DNA from: Planctomycetota bacterium
GTDB lineage: Bacteria; Planctomycetota; Planctomycetia; Planctomycetales; Planctomycetaceae
Assembly: GCA_003388505.1 (NCBI GenBank)
Contig: QQVO01000004.1
Coordinates: forward strand, 124,001-188,000
Direction of reading: 5' to 3'
Length of the DNA: 64,000 nucleotides
Made by a program: the position numbers and the translations under genes. This document shows, one piece after another, positions 8,501 through 17,041 of this stretch (positions are counted from its first letter, which is position 1; each line of letters starts with the position of its first letter). The notes beneath the pieces were generated by a model. That model was not told where the DNA came from, did not search any database, and saw only the letters and a list, made by a program, of their open reading frames with translations.

Positions 8501-9469
8501 TCACCGGGGCGAATCGGCTGCCGGCTCTTGACGACGGCCGAGCATATTCACGCCGCTGCCGATCAGCAGATTGTGCTCGTAGGCCCAGAGATACACGCGG
8601 CCCTGTTTTTCCGGCGGGAGAACGACGAGATTCTCGAAGCCTGCTGCCTCAAACCATGTGGTCAATTCGCCCACCGTGTGATGGTGCTGGTAGGCAGGGG
8701 CGTACCAGTCGAACGTATCGCAGACGCGATTCTCGTAACTGGGGTGGGCGCTGAAGTTGAAGATTTTGTTCAGTGTGCGGTTGATGACGGGAACGCCGCC
8801 GAGTCGCGCGCCCCAGCGGCACCAGCGTTCGAGTCGCTCGGGCCGCATTCGGACCGTGCGCCGACGCAACGCCGTGTTCAGAAGCTCCTGCCACCATTGG
8901 TTTCTGCGGTAAAGCCACACGGCCAGCCGTCCTCCGGGCCGCACCATTTTCGCAACCGCATCGAAGACCTGCCTCGTATCAGCGTCATGGTGCATCACGC
9001 CGATCGAAAACACAAAGTCGAACGACTCCGGTTGCAGCGGCAATCGTTTCAGATCGGCCTGAATGAAATGTGCGTTCGGCAAGCCCTCGCACAGCGCAGC
9101 GGCTTTCTCGACGGCCCGGGTATGGTCAACGCCGATGACCTCGGCGCCCGCTGCGGCGGCGATCCGGCTGTAGCGCCCTCCCCCGCATCCGGCATCCAGC
9201 ACGCGAAGTCCCGCGAGTTCTTCCAACCGGACTCCGGTCTTCGCCTGGAACGTGGCCCGGTCTTCCTCGTCGTGGGCGACGTCGTACCGATTCCACTGTA
9301 GGCCGAACGTCTCCAGATGCTCATCCACAACGAATCGTGGAATCCCATCTCGGATGGGGATCAGTTCCGCGCCGCCCGGGAGGAACAGGGACGCTTTTTC
9401 CGCATCCCACTCCAGCTTTGCTCCGCTCGCGGGGCATCGGAGTTGAGCGATAAACTCTTGACTCGTCAA
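8501..9469 (-). CDS. Class I SAM-dependent methyltransferase with Trm112-like head
   Basis: About 322 residues from a TTG at 9469; the open frame continues to GTG codons at 9499 and 9556. Those 30 extra residues lie inside a copy of dispersed repeat A, so I prefer the TTG, after which a Trm112-like segment (AQLRCPASGAKL...IPIRDGIPRF) begins at once. The methyltransferase fold follows: motif I LRVLDAGCGGGRYS, VIGVDHT, ADLKRLPLQPESFDFVFSIG and MHHDADT. The C-terminal part (WYAPAYQHHHTVGEL, WFEAAGFENLVVLPPE) is typical of methyltransferases acting on small molecules or glycolipids. The substrate is unknown. Confidence 0.8.
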   Translation of the reverse strand: MTSQEFIAQLRCPASGAKLEWDAEKASLFLPGGAELIPIRDGIPRFVVDEHLETFGLQWNRYDVAHDEEDRATFQAKTGVRLEELAGLRVLDAGCGGGRYSRIAAAAGAEVIGVDHTRAVEKAAALCEGLPNAHFIQADLKRLPLQPESFDFVFSIGVMHHDADTRQVFDAVAKMVRPGGRLAVWLYRRNQWWQELLNTALRRRTVRMRPERLERWCRWGARLGGVPVINRTLNKIFNFSAHPSYENRVCDTFDWYAPAYQHHHTVGELTTWFEAAGFENLVVLPPEKQGRVYLWAYEHNLLIGSGVNMLGRRQEPAADSPR

Positions 9470-9573
9470 TTCAATCTTTTCGGGTTGGGCGGCGCTCACG
9501 GACGCACAAATTCCGCCGGGTTTCGTGCGGCTTTGCGGTCCAGCCAACCGGAACACAAGCCCCTGACAGGGCG
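9464..9573 (+). repeat. Dispersed repeat family A, copy 1
   Basis: A copy of the roughly 110-bp family defined by the copies at 27008 and 47807. It starts CGTCAATTC, carries the TTTCGTGCGG hairpin arm and GCGGTCCAGCCAACC, and ends CCCTGACAGGGC. The left hairpin arm is eroded (GCACAAATT instead of GCACGAATC). It overlaps the 5' end of the leftward methyltransferase frame. Confidence 0.8.
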
Positions 9574-9746
9574 CTCGGCGTTCACCGGTGTGGAAACTCT
9601 CTGGCGGCCGGCACGTGGAGACAACGCGGGCTGTCTCAATCTAACGGCTCACCCGGCGCGGCGAAACACCCGTCGGCGTTCCGGGAGGAGCAGACAGAGG
9701 GGGCAGTGTCGGCTACCGGCGGCGTGTGGCAGGCTGTGAAGCTGCT

Positions 9747-11063
9747 TCACGGAGTCCGCGTCCGGGCTGATTCCACAAAGACGATTACGACCCGGCGACG
9801 TTGATGGGACTTTCTTTCCGGCGATTTTGGCGAGGAACGGCGCGTATCCGCAGGAGCTTCCTCGGCCTCAATCGGAGCCGACTCGGTTTCGACCTGTTTC
9901 GCGGCGGTCGGCAGCTTCTCTGCCGGTTCCTGGTCCTCGACCATCTGCCGGACCACCTTGTCGCTCAACGGAACGGCAAGCTGATACGCTGCGGCATCGG
10001 AGTCGTCTTCGCCATCGGTCGATTCGGTCGCTGCCTGCTCCGCGGGCGGGGATCCCCGGTCGCGACGGGCCACCGCTTTCTCGGACTCACCCGGTGGCGC
10101 CGGCGAGTCGGCACGGGCCGCACGGTTCAAAGGCGCAGGGGCATCGGCGGGAGGCGGAGTTACGGAATCTGTGAGCCGGCCCCGACTGTCGGAAAGCAGG
10201 TCCGCGTCCGCGACAGAAGTGGTGACCACAGAGACGACGCCGTCAAGCGTTTCGATCGCGTCGAGCGCGGTCAGCAGGGTCTCGTCCGGCGCATCGACAT
10301 AAATGCCGTAAAGTGAACCGGACTCGTTGCGCACCAGTTCTGCTTCCGTCTCTTCAAAGCGTTCGATGCCGTTCTCGGCCAGAACGACCTGGACGCTGCC
10401 GAACATATTCTGCACGTCCACAACCGTGTACTCGACCAGAATAATCTCCTCGCCATTGTCAACGAGATCGTGGATCCGTTCTCCGGGGATCGGCAGGGAG
10501 CCGCTGTCGAGCATCGACCGCAAGCGCTCCGCATCCACCACAGAGGCCGTCTTGACGGGAGTCGGCTCACCTTCCGCCAATGTCGAATCCTGCAACTCGC
10601 GGGCGGTGCTTGAATCGCCGCCCGCCAGCGCTTCGTCTGCGATCGAAACGTCGTTCGCTGCGACGGCCATGGACTCCGGCGCCCCAGCGATCTCCCCACC
10701 TGCGAAGCGGTCGTCCGGTCCGTTCAAAGACTGGAACGAAACCACGGCGATCAGTAACCCTGCTGCGGATGCCGCGCTTGCAGCCCAATACAAACGCCGA
10801 GAGGGACGCGAAGGCGTTGAGGGCGGCTGCGCGGGCGAGACCGTCGCGGTTCGGATCTCCGTCAGCACCGAGTCGCGTAGATCCGTTGGCGCCGCCGGAC
10901 GCGGGAGTTCGCGGATCATCTGGGAGACTTCCGCGTATTCGTCGAGCATGTCCCGAGTCGACGCGTTGTCTTCGAGAAGCTTCTCGACCGACGCGCGCTC
11001 TTCGCCCGCCAACTCGCCGTCCAGATAGGCGGAGATCAATTCGTCCTTTGTTCGGTCGTTCAT
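9747..11063 (-). CDS. Anti-sigma factor with long extracytoplasmic region
   Basis: A 438-residue protein. The N-terminal 70 residues (LISAYLDGELAGEERASVEK, LPRPAAPTDLR) form an anti-sigma domain of the RskA/zf-HC2 type, but the zinc motif H-x3-C-x2-C is absent. A membrane helix follows (AASAASAAGLLIAVVSF, about 95-111). Outside is a domain at about 175-290 (HDLVDNGEEIILVEYTVVDV, GIYVDAPDETLLTALDAIE), followed by an Ala/Pro/Glu-rich low-complexity tail. It lies 43 bp after the ECF sigma gene, so it is very likely the membrane anchor that holds that sigma factor. The outer domain presumably senses an envelope signal; regulated proteolysis is the usual release step in this family. Confidence 0.82.
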   Translation of the reverse strand: MNDRTKDELISAYLDGELAGEERASVEKLLEDNASTRDMLDEYAEVSQMIRELPRPAAPTDLRDSVLTEIRTATVSPAQPPSTPSRPSRRLYWAASAASAAGLLIAVVSFQSLNGPDDRFAGGEIAGAPESMAVAANDVSIADEALAGGDSSTARELQDSTLAEGEPTPVKTASVVDAERLRSMLDSGSLPIPGERIHDLVDNGEEIILVEYTVVDVQNMFGSVQVVLAENGIERFEETEAELVRNESGSLYGIYVDAPDETLLTALDAIETLDGVVSVVTTSVADADLLSDSRGRLTDSVTPPPADAPAPLNRAARADSPAPPGESEKAVARRDRGSPPAEQAATESTDGEDDSDAAAYQLAVPLSDKVVRQMVEDQEPAEKLPTAAKQVETESAPIEAEEAPADTRRSSPKSPERKSHQRRRVVIVFVESARTRTP

Positions 11064-11075
11064 TACGTCACACGA

Positions 11076-11100
11076 CTGCCCTGTCAGGGCTATAATTTCG
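11076..11100. repeat. Terminal fragment of repeat family A
   Basis: The stretch CTGCCCTGTCAGGGC and the following bases match the outer end of repeat A as seen at 47805. They lie in the 43-bp gap between the ECF sigma and anti-sigma genes. Only the palindromic end is present, so this is a remnant or chance similarity to the palindrome. Confidence 0.45.
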
Positions 11101-11106
11101 AGTCTC

Positions 11107-11718
11107 TCAAGGGGAATCGGAGAATCCTTCCACTTCGCTCTTCAGTGTGCGGGCCAGCTTCTCTTTCATTTCCTTGCGGGCGCGATGAATCCGGCTGCGA
11201 ACGGTGCCGATCGGACAACCGACGACTTCCGCGATCTCGTCGTATTGCAGCCCCTCAATTTCCTTCAGCACCAGCGGCGTGCGGTAGATTTCGGCCAGTT
11301 CTCCAAGCGCCTGTTGAACGATCGCCTGCCGTTCCTGACTGTGCAGTGAGTCTCCCGGATCGGACCCGTCGCGATCATCAGCCGGTTCGGCGCCAGATTG
11401 CTCCTTGACCGCGTCCAGCGAGGCGTGGCGACGTCTCCGCTCCTTCCGTCGCCGCGTCATCGCGGCGTTGTATGCAATTCGAAACAGCCAACTGTAAAAG
11501 GCCGAATCTCCACGGAATGTACTCAGTTTGCGGAACGCCAGAACGAATGCATCCTGCGACACATCCCGGGCCTCCTCCAGAGAGCCCAGCATGTGCACGA
11601 GCGTGCCGTACAGACGATCCTGGTGCCGCGTGACGAGGTGTCCGAACGCTTCCACGTCCCCGTCCCGGCAGCGGCGGATCAATGCAAGATCAGATGCGTT
11701 CACGTCTTCTGAAGACAT
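11107..11718 (-). CDS. ECF (RpoE-type) RNA polymerase sigma factor
   Basis: 203 residues from the ATG at 11718; the frame extends three codons to a TTG. Region 2 is clear (DRLYGTLVHMLGSLEEARDV, SQDAFVLAFRKLSTFRGDSA, FYSWLFRIAYNAAMTRRRKE). A charged linker is followed by region 4 (LGELAEIYRTPLVLKEIEGL, QYDEIAEVVGCPIGTVRSRI), whose helix-turn-helix binds the -35 element. There is no region 1 or 3, as expected for the extracytoplasmic-function class. The anti-sigma gene follows 43 bp downstream, so the pair is probably one operon with the sigma factor held at the membrane. The regulon is unknown. Confidence 0.93.
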   Translation of the reverse strand: MSSEDVNASDLALIRRCRDGDVEAFGHLVTRHQDRLYGTLVHMLGSLEEARDVSQDAFVLAFRKLSTFRGDSAFYSWLFRIAYNAAMTRRRKERRRRHASLDAVKEQSGAEPADDRDGSDPGDSLHSQERQAIVQQALGELAEIYRTPLVLKEIEGLQYDEIAEVVGCPIGTVRSRIHRARKEMKEKLARTLKSEVEGFSDSP

Positions 11719-11846
11719 GGGACGCAAGAGTCCATGAAAGAGTTCCCGCCAAATGTGAAATCAGGTTCCTTGGGGGAGTCGCGGCCACAATCTGCGTTGT
11801 GAAGCCGACGCTCTGATTCAAGGCGTTGGTGTCAAAGGATTTGTGA

Positions 11847-13034
11847 TCACGTTCTGCCGTCGGCGTTGAAAGACGACTCGCGGCACAGCACATCGGGCAC
11901 GGGCACTTGCGTTCCTTTCACATGGACCACGAGCTTCGGCCAATCCTCCGGCCGGGTCACTTGCTCGGTGCTCTCGCCATGTACGACGATTGTATCGCCC
12001 AAAGCGGCCGTGTGGACCGACGGGTGCCAGTAGATCGGCGTTGCGGCACTGAGACGATACGGGCAATCCGGAACGACGCGCACCTCCTGCATTTCGTATC
12101 CGGTCACTTGCCCCTGATCCGAGGCGCGCCATTCATCTCCCACGCCGAACTTCTCGTAAATCCGCTGCACGCGCTGCCAGGTCTCGCGTAGTTCCCAGCC
12201 GGCCTGCGAAAAGTAGATCGCGCTCGCCATCACCAGCCCTGTCTGCTGGTGTTCATCAAGCAGTCCCGGCAACGGCTGCCCGAAGCAGACCGTCCGCGCA
12301 ACGCCGCAGTGCAGGCCGTCTCGTCGGCCGATGGCCGACACCACGCATGACCGCTCGACCGGCTGCTGGGAGAAGCCCCAATGCCTCAGCCTCCGTCCTC
12401 GTCCGTCGGCGATGACCTGAATCTGCACCGGGGTGATTCCATGCCGCAACAACCGATGGGCGACCTGGCCGGCCACTTCAGCCTCCGTCTCGCGATGGTC
12501 GAACGTCTTTGCCGTGGCTTCAACGGCGTGCGCCAGATGCCGGCCGAGTTGACGCAATTTGACCAGTTCCGAATCGACGAGCTGACACCGGAAGTCGCGC
12601 AGTTCAGGCATCGCATTCCGATGGTCGGGATGCGGCGTATCGCTCGCCACGCGACGCCCGCGACAGAGGTCGCGAATCAGCACTTCCGGATCCTCTTCCC
12701 ATGGCCGTTCCTTCGCCTGAAACCCAAGCCCCACAAGCTGATGCTCAAAGAGAAACGGCGCGTCAACGGCGTGGCAGAGAATGACTCTTGCTTCGCAGGT
12801 GACGAAAACGGCTGCAATCGGCTGGTCCGTTCCGGGACGCCTCACTTCACCGCCGCACGTCAGCCAGGCGATATTGGACGGCTGCCGCAGCAGCAGAGCG
12901 TCGTCCCCTCGGTTCTTCAAGTGGGCCGCCAGCAGTTGATGCCGCCGCTCGACCTCCTCGGCGCGCTCCAGGTCGATCGTGGGCATCTCACCCGACGAAT
13001 ACGGTCGCGGAAGAATCGTTGAAGTCGTTGGCAT
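11847..13034 (-). CDS. M24-fold (creatinase/aminopeptidase P-like) protein lacking metal ligands
   Basis: 395 residues from the ATG at 13034. The N-terminal creatinase-like domain runs to about residue 150 (RRHQLLAAHLKNRGDDALLL, NIAWLTCGG). The C-terminal pita-bread domain is recognisable by order (VEATAKTFDHRETEAEVAGQ, WGFSQQPVE, GLHCGVARTVCFG, GQVTGYEMQEVRVVP, IYWHPSVH). In active M24 peptidases, five Asp/His/Glu residues bind two metals. Here the first Asp block reads RRDGLHCGVARTV, with Gly-Val in place of Ser-Asp before the Thr-Arg-Thr-like turn, and the His and Glu blocks do not match either. It is therefore likely a non-catalytic member. It is divergent from the gene at 13277. Confidence 0.75.
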   Translation of the reverse strand: MPTTSTILPRPYSSGEMPTIDLERAEEVERRHQLLAAHLKNRGDDALLLRQPSNIAWLTCGGEVRRPGTDQPIAAVFVTCEARVILCHAVDAPFLFEHQLVGLGFQAKERPWEEDPEVLIRDLCRGRRVASDTPHPDHRNAMPELRDFRCQLVDSELVKLRQLGRHLAHAVEATAKTFDHRETEAEVAGQVAHRLLRHGITPVQIQVIADGRGRRLRHWGFSQQPVERSCVVSAIGRRDGLHCGVARTVCFGQPLPGLLDEHQQTGLVMASAIYFSQAGWELRETWQRVQRIYEKFGVGDEWRASDQGQVTGYEMQEVRVVPDCPYRLSAATPIYWHPSVHTAALGDTIVVHGESTEQVTRPEDWPKLVVHVKGTQVPVPDVLCRESSFNADGRT

Positions 13035-13276
13035 GTCACGAGAACCGTCGGACGGGGACAAACCGGCGCCGGCTCCAGCATAACATACGGCGTCGAGCGT
13101 GCGTACGATCTGCCGGGAGATTCGGTGCGTCCCCCGGAAATCGGATTGATCGCCGGAATATCCACCGAACAGACTGTACAATCCGAATCCGAGTCACCTC
13201 CGGCCACCACATTTCCGTGGAGTGGTGTCCAACTCTCAGCGTGTCGCTGCCGAACTCCGCGACGGATCGATTGCCC

Positions 13277-13759
13277 ATGTCTCGTCTGGAGTCTGACCGC
13301 GAAGATCTGATGAGAGAGGCGACCGCTCTTCGTTTGCGAGGCGAATTGCGGCTCACCGCGTCAGTCGAGCCGGTTGTCGCCGGTCGGCGCAGCGATGGTC
13401 GCTGGTCGATCTACTTCGGCGGCGACCCCTGCTACCACTTCGACGTGGACGGCCGATTGCGGCGGGCGTTTGTCGCCGGCTTGCTCTACCGCACCGAGGG
13501 AACGACCCTGGCCGCCCTGCAGAGAGTCCGAACCGGCGAGGAGACGGTTCTGAGGCGGCGCGACCTGGACGAACTGGAACTCGGAACGGTTCTCGATGCG
13601 ATGCAGGTCCGGTTGGCTGAACTGAGAGACGCGCTGCGCAACGGGTCCGCGCAACTCGTCCGCCAACATCCGCCGGAAGGGAATTTTTCCAAAACGCTGC
13701 TCGAACGGCTCAACGACCAGCTTTCACGCGGTCCGCGACTGGCGTCTGCCATCAAATAA
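13277..13759 (+). CDS. Conserved hypothetical protein
   Basis: 160 residues from the ATG at 13277. An upstream in-frame ATG at 13019 would read through the divergent promoter region. The N-terminus is charged and helical. A beta-rich middle (ELRLTASVEPVVAGRRSDGR, WSIYFGGDPCYHFDVDGRLR) is followed by a long helix (DELELGTVLDAMQVRLAELR). There is no signal peptide or membrane segment and no motif I recognise. It shares a 242-bp divergent region with the M24-like gene. Codon use looks like its neighbours. Real gene likely; function unknown. Confidence 0.7.
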   Translation: MSRLESDREDLMREATALRLRGELRLTASVEPVVAGRRSDGRWSIYFGGDPCYHFDVDGRLRRAFVAGLLYRTEGTTLAALQRVRTGEETVLRRRDLDELELGTVLDAMQVRLAELRDALRNGSAQLVRQHPPEGNFSKTLLERLNDQLSRGPRLASAIK

Positions 13760-13764
13760 GCCGC

Positions 13765-13796
13765 GCCGAACACGGTTCAAGGTTCTTGCGTTCGGC
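13765..13796. terminator. Inverted repeat between convergent genes
   Basis: GCCGAAC (13765-13771) and GTTCGGC (13790-13796) form a 7-bp stem between the convergent stops of the gene at 13277 and the DUF1571 gene. There is no T-run on either side, so it is at best a weak or factor-dependent end. Confidence 0.35.
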
Positions 13797-13826
13797 AGTC
13801 CCCGCGCCGCCCCGCGTGCACAGGAT

Positions 13827-14741
13827 TCAGAATGCGTATCGCGGATTCTTGCGGTCGAAATCAGCGTCGGTCAGGCCGACATTCGTCTTGATCTCCGAGT
13901 AGGTGTACTCTTCGACGAGCATCGGCTTGCCGCCTTGCCGCGGGAAGGCGTAGTTCTCCACCCGCATGGGGAGATTCGTTTCACGGTCGATAAACAGACG
14001 CGAAATGTGAAATTTGAATTGCCGGTGCGGCGTTGGATGTCTGCACTCGATGACCAGGCACTCCGAGTCATTGAGCTTCGCCTTGGGATAGTACTTCACT
14101 TCGCATTCGCCATACCGCGATTCTTCTTCCCAGCGGGTGATCATGTGATTCACCATGTTCCTCAGTCCGGCGTCGGTGATCGTATGCCGGTTCTCCTTCA
14201 GGATCTCCGGGCTCTCGGGAGAGAGTGAAACCGTACCCACCAGCGATTTCAACCCGGACCCTTCATGAGCCAGCAACATGTTCTGATTCTGTCCCTCGAC
14301 GTAGAGCACCTCGCGGCCGGCGTGCTCACCGCCGAACTTGAAGTAGACGCTGAACGGCTCCTCGCGGAACTTCATTGCCATCGTGTGGACCACAATCGTG
14401 CCGTTCACGTATTCCCGCGTCGAGAGCAGCGCGGTGTAATCCTCAATGTCCTCGAGCGTCTCGAGACACGCTTCCGCGAGGCGGATTGCCGGCTTGAGCG
14501 GATGCTCCGCCGGTCTGCTCTCGTTCGTTGAGGATGAAGGCCGCGCGGGAGTCGTCCCCCGCTCCCGTTGACTCGGAACGGTTTCGCGTCCGGGGACGGT
14601 TCGCGACAGCGGCCTCTCACGCGGTTCCTGCGCCTGTGCAGACAGGACGGTGAACAAAAGCAGGCCGATAACGCTGAGCCGCGGCATCCAGCGCAACCTG
14701 AGACATTGAGCAGCAGACTGGGTCATCTCGTGTTTCCTCAT
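13827..14741 (-). CDS. DUF1571 domain protein, exported
   Basis: 304 residues with a signal peptide (LSVIGLLLFTVLSAQAQ, cleavage near residue 38), then a 40-residue Arg/Pro/Ser-rich linker. The DUF1571 domain begins at about residue 85: ACLETLEDIEDYTALLSTRE, VNGTIVVHTMAMKFREEPFS, VYFKFGG, GREVLYVEGQN, NPRYAF at the end. This family of outer-membrane-lipoprotein-carrier-like beta structures is frequent in planctomycetes; its function is unknown. The protein is probably periplasmic. It is divergent from the lipoate ligase-like gene. Confidence 0.88.
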   Translation of the reverse strand: MRKHEMTQSAAQCLRLRWMPRLSVIGLLLFTVLSAQAQEPRERPLSRTVPGRETVPSQRERGTTPARPSSSTNESRPAEHPLKPAIRLAEACLETLEDIEDYTALLSTREYVNGTIVVHTMAMKFREEPFSVYFKFGGEHAGREVLYVEGQNQNMLLAHEGSGLKSLVGTVSLSPESPEILKENRHTITDAGLRNMVNHMITRWEEESRYGECEVKYYPKAKLNDSECLVIECRHPTPHRQFKFHISRLFIDRETNLPMRVENYAFPRQGGKPMLVEEYTYSEIKTNVGLTDADFDRKNPRYAF

Positions 14742-14969
14742 CAGGCAGCTTCCTGCGGGGCTGGGAAGCAGAATTTTCGCGGCAGTATACGGGGAGGCCG
14801 GGCGACGAGGTCAAGATGATTTCCCTGATGTTCCGGCGATTGGCGTCCGCTCGACCGGAGAAACGCCGCAAGTCGTCCGTGCCGTACGATCCGGGAGGTT
14901 TGCCTGGTTCGGACAATCCGCGTTCGCCGGTATCGAGAACCGATCAACCGACCGCTACACTCGACCCTG

Positions 14970-15722
14970 ATGAACGCCTGTCGCCTGATTCTCGATGAGC
15001 AACCCGGGTCCGGGCCGTGGAACATGGCGGTCGATGAGGCCTTGCTCCAGTCCGCCGTCGACGGAAACGATGTGACAGTCAGGATCTATCGTTGGAGCGA
15101 GGCCACGCTGTCTCTCGGCTATTTTCAGCCCGGGATCGCCGCAAACGACGATCCGAAATTCGCGAAGTTGCCCGCCGTTCGGAGACTCTCCGGCGGAGGC
15201 GCGATCCTGCATCATCACGAAATCACCTACTCGTGTGCCGTTCCCGCCGATCATCCGGCGTCTCAAGTTCCGACCGGCATTTACGTCCAGGCCCACACCG
15301 CCATCATCAAGGTCTTGAACGGTCTGGGAATCGCCGCGGCACTGCGCGGCGCATCTCATGGGTCGTCGGCGGATGCGTTTCTCTGCTTCAGCCGAGGCGA
15401 CCCGCACGATCTCCTCCTCTGCGGACACAAGATCGTCGGCAGCGCCCAGCGTCGCCGTCGAGGAGCCGTTCTCCAGCACGGCAGCCTGATTCTCCGCCGC
15501 TCGGAGTACGCCCCGGAGCATCCGGGAGTCCTTGATCTGACGGACCGGTTGAAAGTCGATGACCGCCTGCCTGCGGTCATCGGATCAAGCATCGCGGAGT
15601 TGCTTTCTGATCGCGTGGATGAAGGACCGTTGACGGCTTCCGAGCGGCAACTCGCGATTGCGCTGATGGTCGAAAAGTACAGTCGGTTGGAGTGGCGGCT
15701 CCGCACTCCCGCTCACTCGTAA
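14970..15722 (+). CDS. Lipoate--protein ligase A / LipM-like family protein
   Basis: 250 residues of the biotin/lipoate ligase (BPL_LplA_LipB) fold: GPWNMAVDEALLQSA at the N-terminus, LSLGYFQPG, the substrate-binding RRLSGGGAILHHHEITYSCA (R-x-S-G-G-G), and GHKIVGSAQRRRRGAVLQHG with the catalytic-type lysine K-I-V-G-S. It transfers lipoyl or octanoyl groups to carrier domains in the cytoplasm; which of these reactions applies cannot be decided here. There is no C-terminal LplA accessory domain, as in LipM/LipL-like members. It may be co-transcribed with mqnE, 137 bp downstream. Confidence 0.83.
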   Translation: MNACRLILDEQPGSGPWNMAVDEALLQSAVDGNDVTVRIYRWSEATLSLGYFQPGIAANDDPKFAKLPAVRRLSGGGAILHHHEITYSCAVPADHPASQVPTGIYVQAHTAIIKVLNGLGIAAALRGASHGSSADAFLCFSRGDPHDLLLCGHKIVGSAQRRRRGAVLQHGSLILRRSEYAPEHPGVLDLTDRLKVDDRLPAVIGSSIAELLSDRVDEGPLTASERQLAIALMVEKYSRLEWRLRTPAHS

Positions 15723-15859
15723 CGTGGTGCATGTCGGAGGGGCCCTCTACAATCTTTCCGGAATGCCAGTGATTTTCGGCGACAAACGTCGGTCATCCCC
15801 CTGCACAGGCTTCGTACGTCCCAGCCAACAACCGAACATTGAACGGAAAACGCACAACC

Positions 15860-16996
15860 GTGACGACTGAGCAGACACACACGCAGCGGCTCTCTGAGAT
15901 CGCCGAAAAGGTGGAGAGCGGAGAACGGCTCTCACCCGACGACGGCCTGTTTCTCGACGAACACGCCGATGTCCTCACGCTGGGACGGCTGGCGAACGTC
16001 GTTCGCGAGCGGAAGAACGGCAACATCGCTTGGTACAACACGAACGTGCACCTGAACCCGACGAACGTTTGCGTCTACCGCTGCACGTTCTGCGCGTTCC
16101 GTTCCGACCTGAAGGCCGAGAAGTCGTACGTTTTTACCGACGAGATGATCCGCGAAAGGGTTCTCGAAGCGAAGGAAAACGGTGCGACTGAAATCCACGT
16201 GGTCGGCGGCCTGCACCACCTGAAGAAGTTTGACTGGTACGTCAACGTCGTCCGCGTGATCCATGAGACGTGGCCGCAGATTCACATCAAGGCCTGGACC
16301 GGTGTCGAGATTAATTGGTTCTCGCACATCACGAAAAAGCCCTACGACTGGGTGCTGCGGGAACTGATCGACGCCGGCCTCGGCAGCCTGCCCGGCGGCG
16401 GGGCGGAGATCTTCGACGAGAGCGTCCGCTCGCAAATCTGCGAACACAAAGCAGACGCCGGCCACTGGATCGACATCCACCGCACGGCCCACCAACTCGG
16501 CCTGCGCTCCAACGCGACAATGCTTTACGGCCACGTCGAACAGGCGGAGCATCGAATCGATCATCTCTGCAAACTGAGGGAATTGCAGGACGAAACCGGC
16601 GGTTTTCAGACATTCATCCCGCTCGCGTTTCATCCGGAGAACACCGGCCTCAGCCACCTGCCGAAGCCCAGCGGGCAGATGGATCTCCGCATGATCGCCC
16701 TCTCACGCTTAATGCTGGACAACTTCGACCATATCAAGGCGTACTGGATCATGCTGGGCGAGCCGACCGCGCAGGTCGCGCTCAGCTTCGGCGCCGACGA
16801 CCTCGACGGCACCGTCGTCCACGAACTGATCTACCACGACGCCGGCGCGAAGACGCCGGAAGGCCTGACGGTCGAGCAACTGCACCGGCTGATTCGCGAG
16901 GCCGGACGGGACCCGGTGGAACGGGACACGCTGTATCGGCGGGTGATGCGAGACGGGAAAGACTGGACTGTGGAAGATCCCGTGCTCGTCGGCTGA
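15860..16996 (+). CDS. mqnE: Aminofutalosine synthase (radical SAM)
   Basis: 378 residues from the GTG at 15860; the frame extends to a TTG at 15839. The radical-SAM cluster motif is CVYRCTFCAF (C-x3-C-x2-C), preceded by NIAWYNTNVHLNPTNVC. Further family blocks are ATEIHVVGGLHH, LPGGGAEIF and GHVEQAEHRIDHL, and the length fits. MqnE joins 3-[(1-carboxyvinyl)oxy]benzoate to SAM to make aminofutalosine, a step of the futalosine route to menaquinone. Other mqn genes are not in the window. The related enzymes CofG/H and MqnC have different flanking motifs, so MqnE is the best fit. Confidence 0.92.
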   Translation: MTTEQTHTQRLSEIAEKVESGERLSPDDGLFLDEHADVLTLGRLANVVRERKNGNIAWYNTNVHLNPTNVCVYRCTFCAFRSDLKAEKSYVFTDEMIRERVLEAKENGATEIHVVGGLHHLKKFDWYVNVVRVIHETWPQIHIKAWTGVEINWFSHITKKPYDWVLRELIDAGLGSLPGGGAEIFDESVRSQICEHKADAGHWIDIHRTAHQLGLRSNATMLYGHVEQAEHRIDHLCKLRELQDETGGFQTFIPLAFHPENTGLSHLPKPSGQMDLRMIALSRLMLDNFDHIKAYWIMLGEPTAQVALSFGADDLDGTVVHELIYHDAGAKTPEGLTVEQLHRLIREAGRDPVERDTLYRRVMRDGKDWTVEDPVLVG

Positions 16997-17041
16997 GCCT
17001 GCGGAAATCAGCGCGCACCCGACCGGAGTCGCGGTGAAACT

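Noticed and set aside
5348-9469. A DISARM-like defence island (SNF2 plus methyltransferase)
   Set aside because: The methyltransferase has a Trm112-like head and small-molecule type fold, not a DNA methyltransferase, and no DrmB or phospholipase D-like gene is present.
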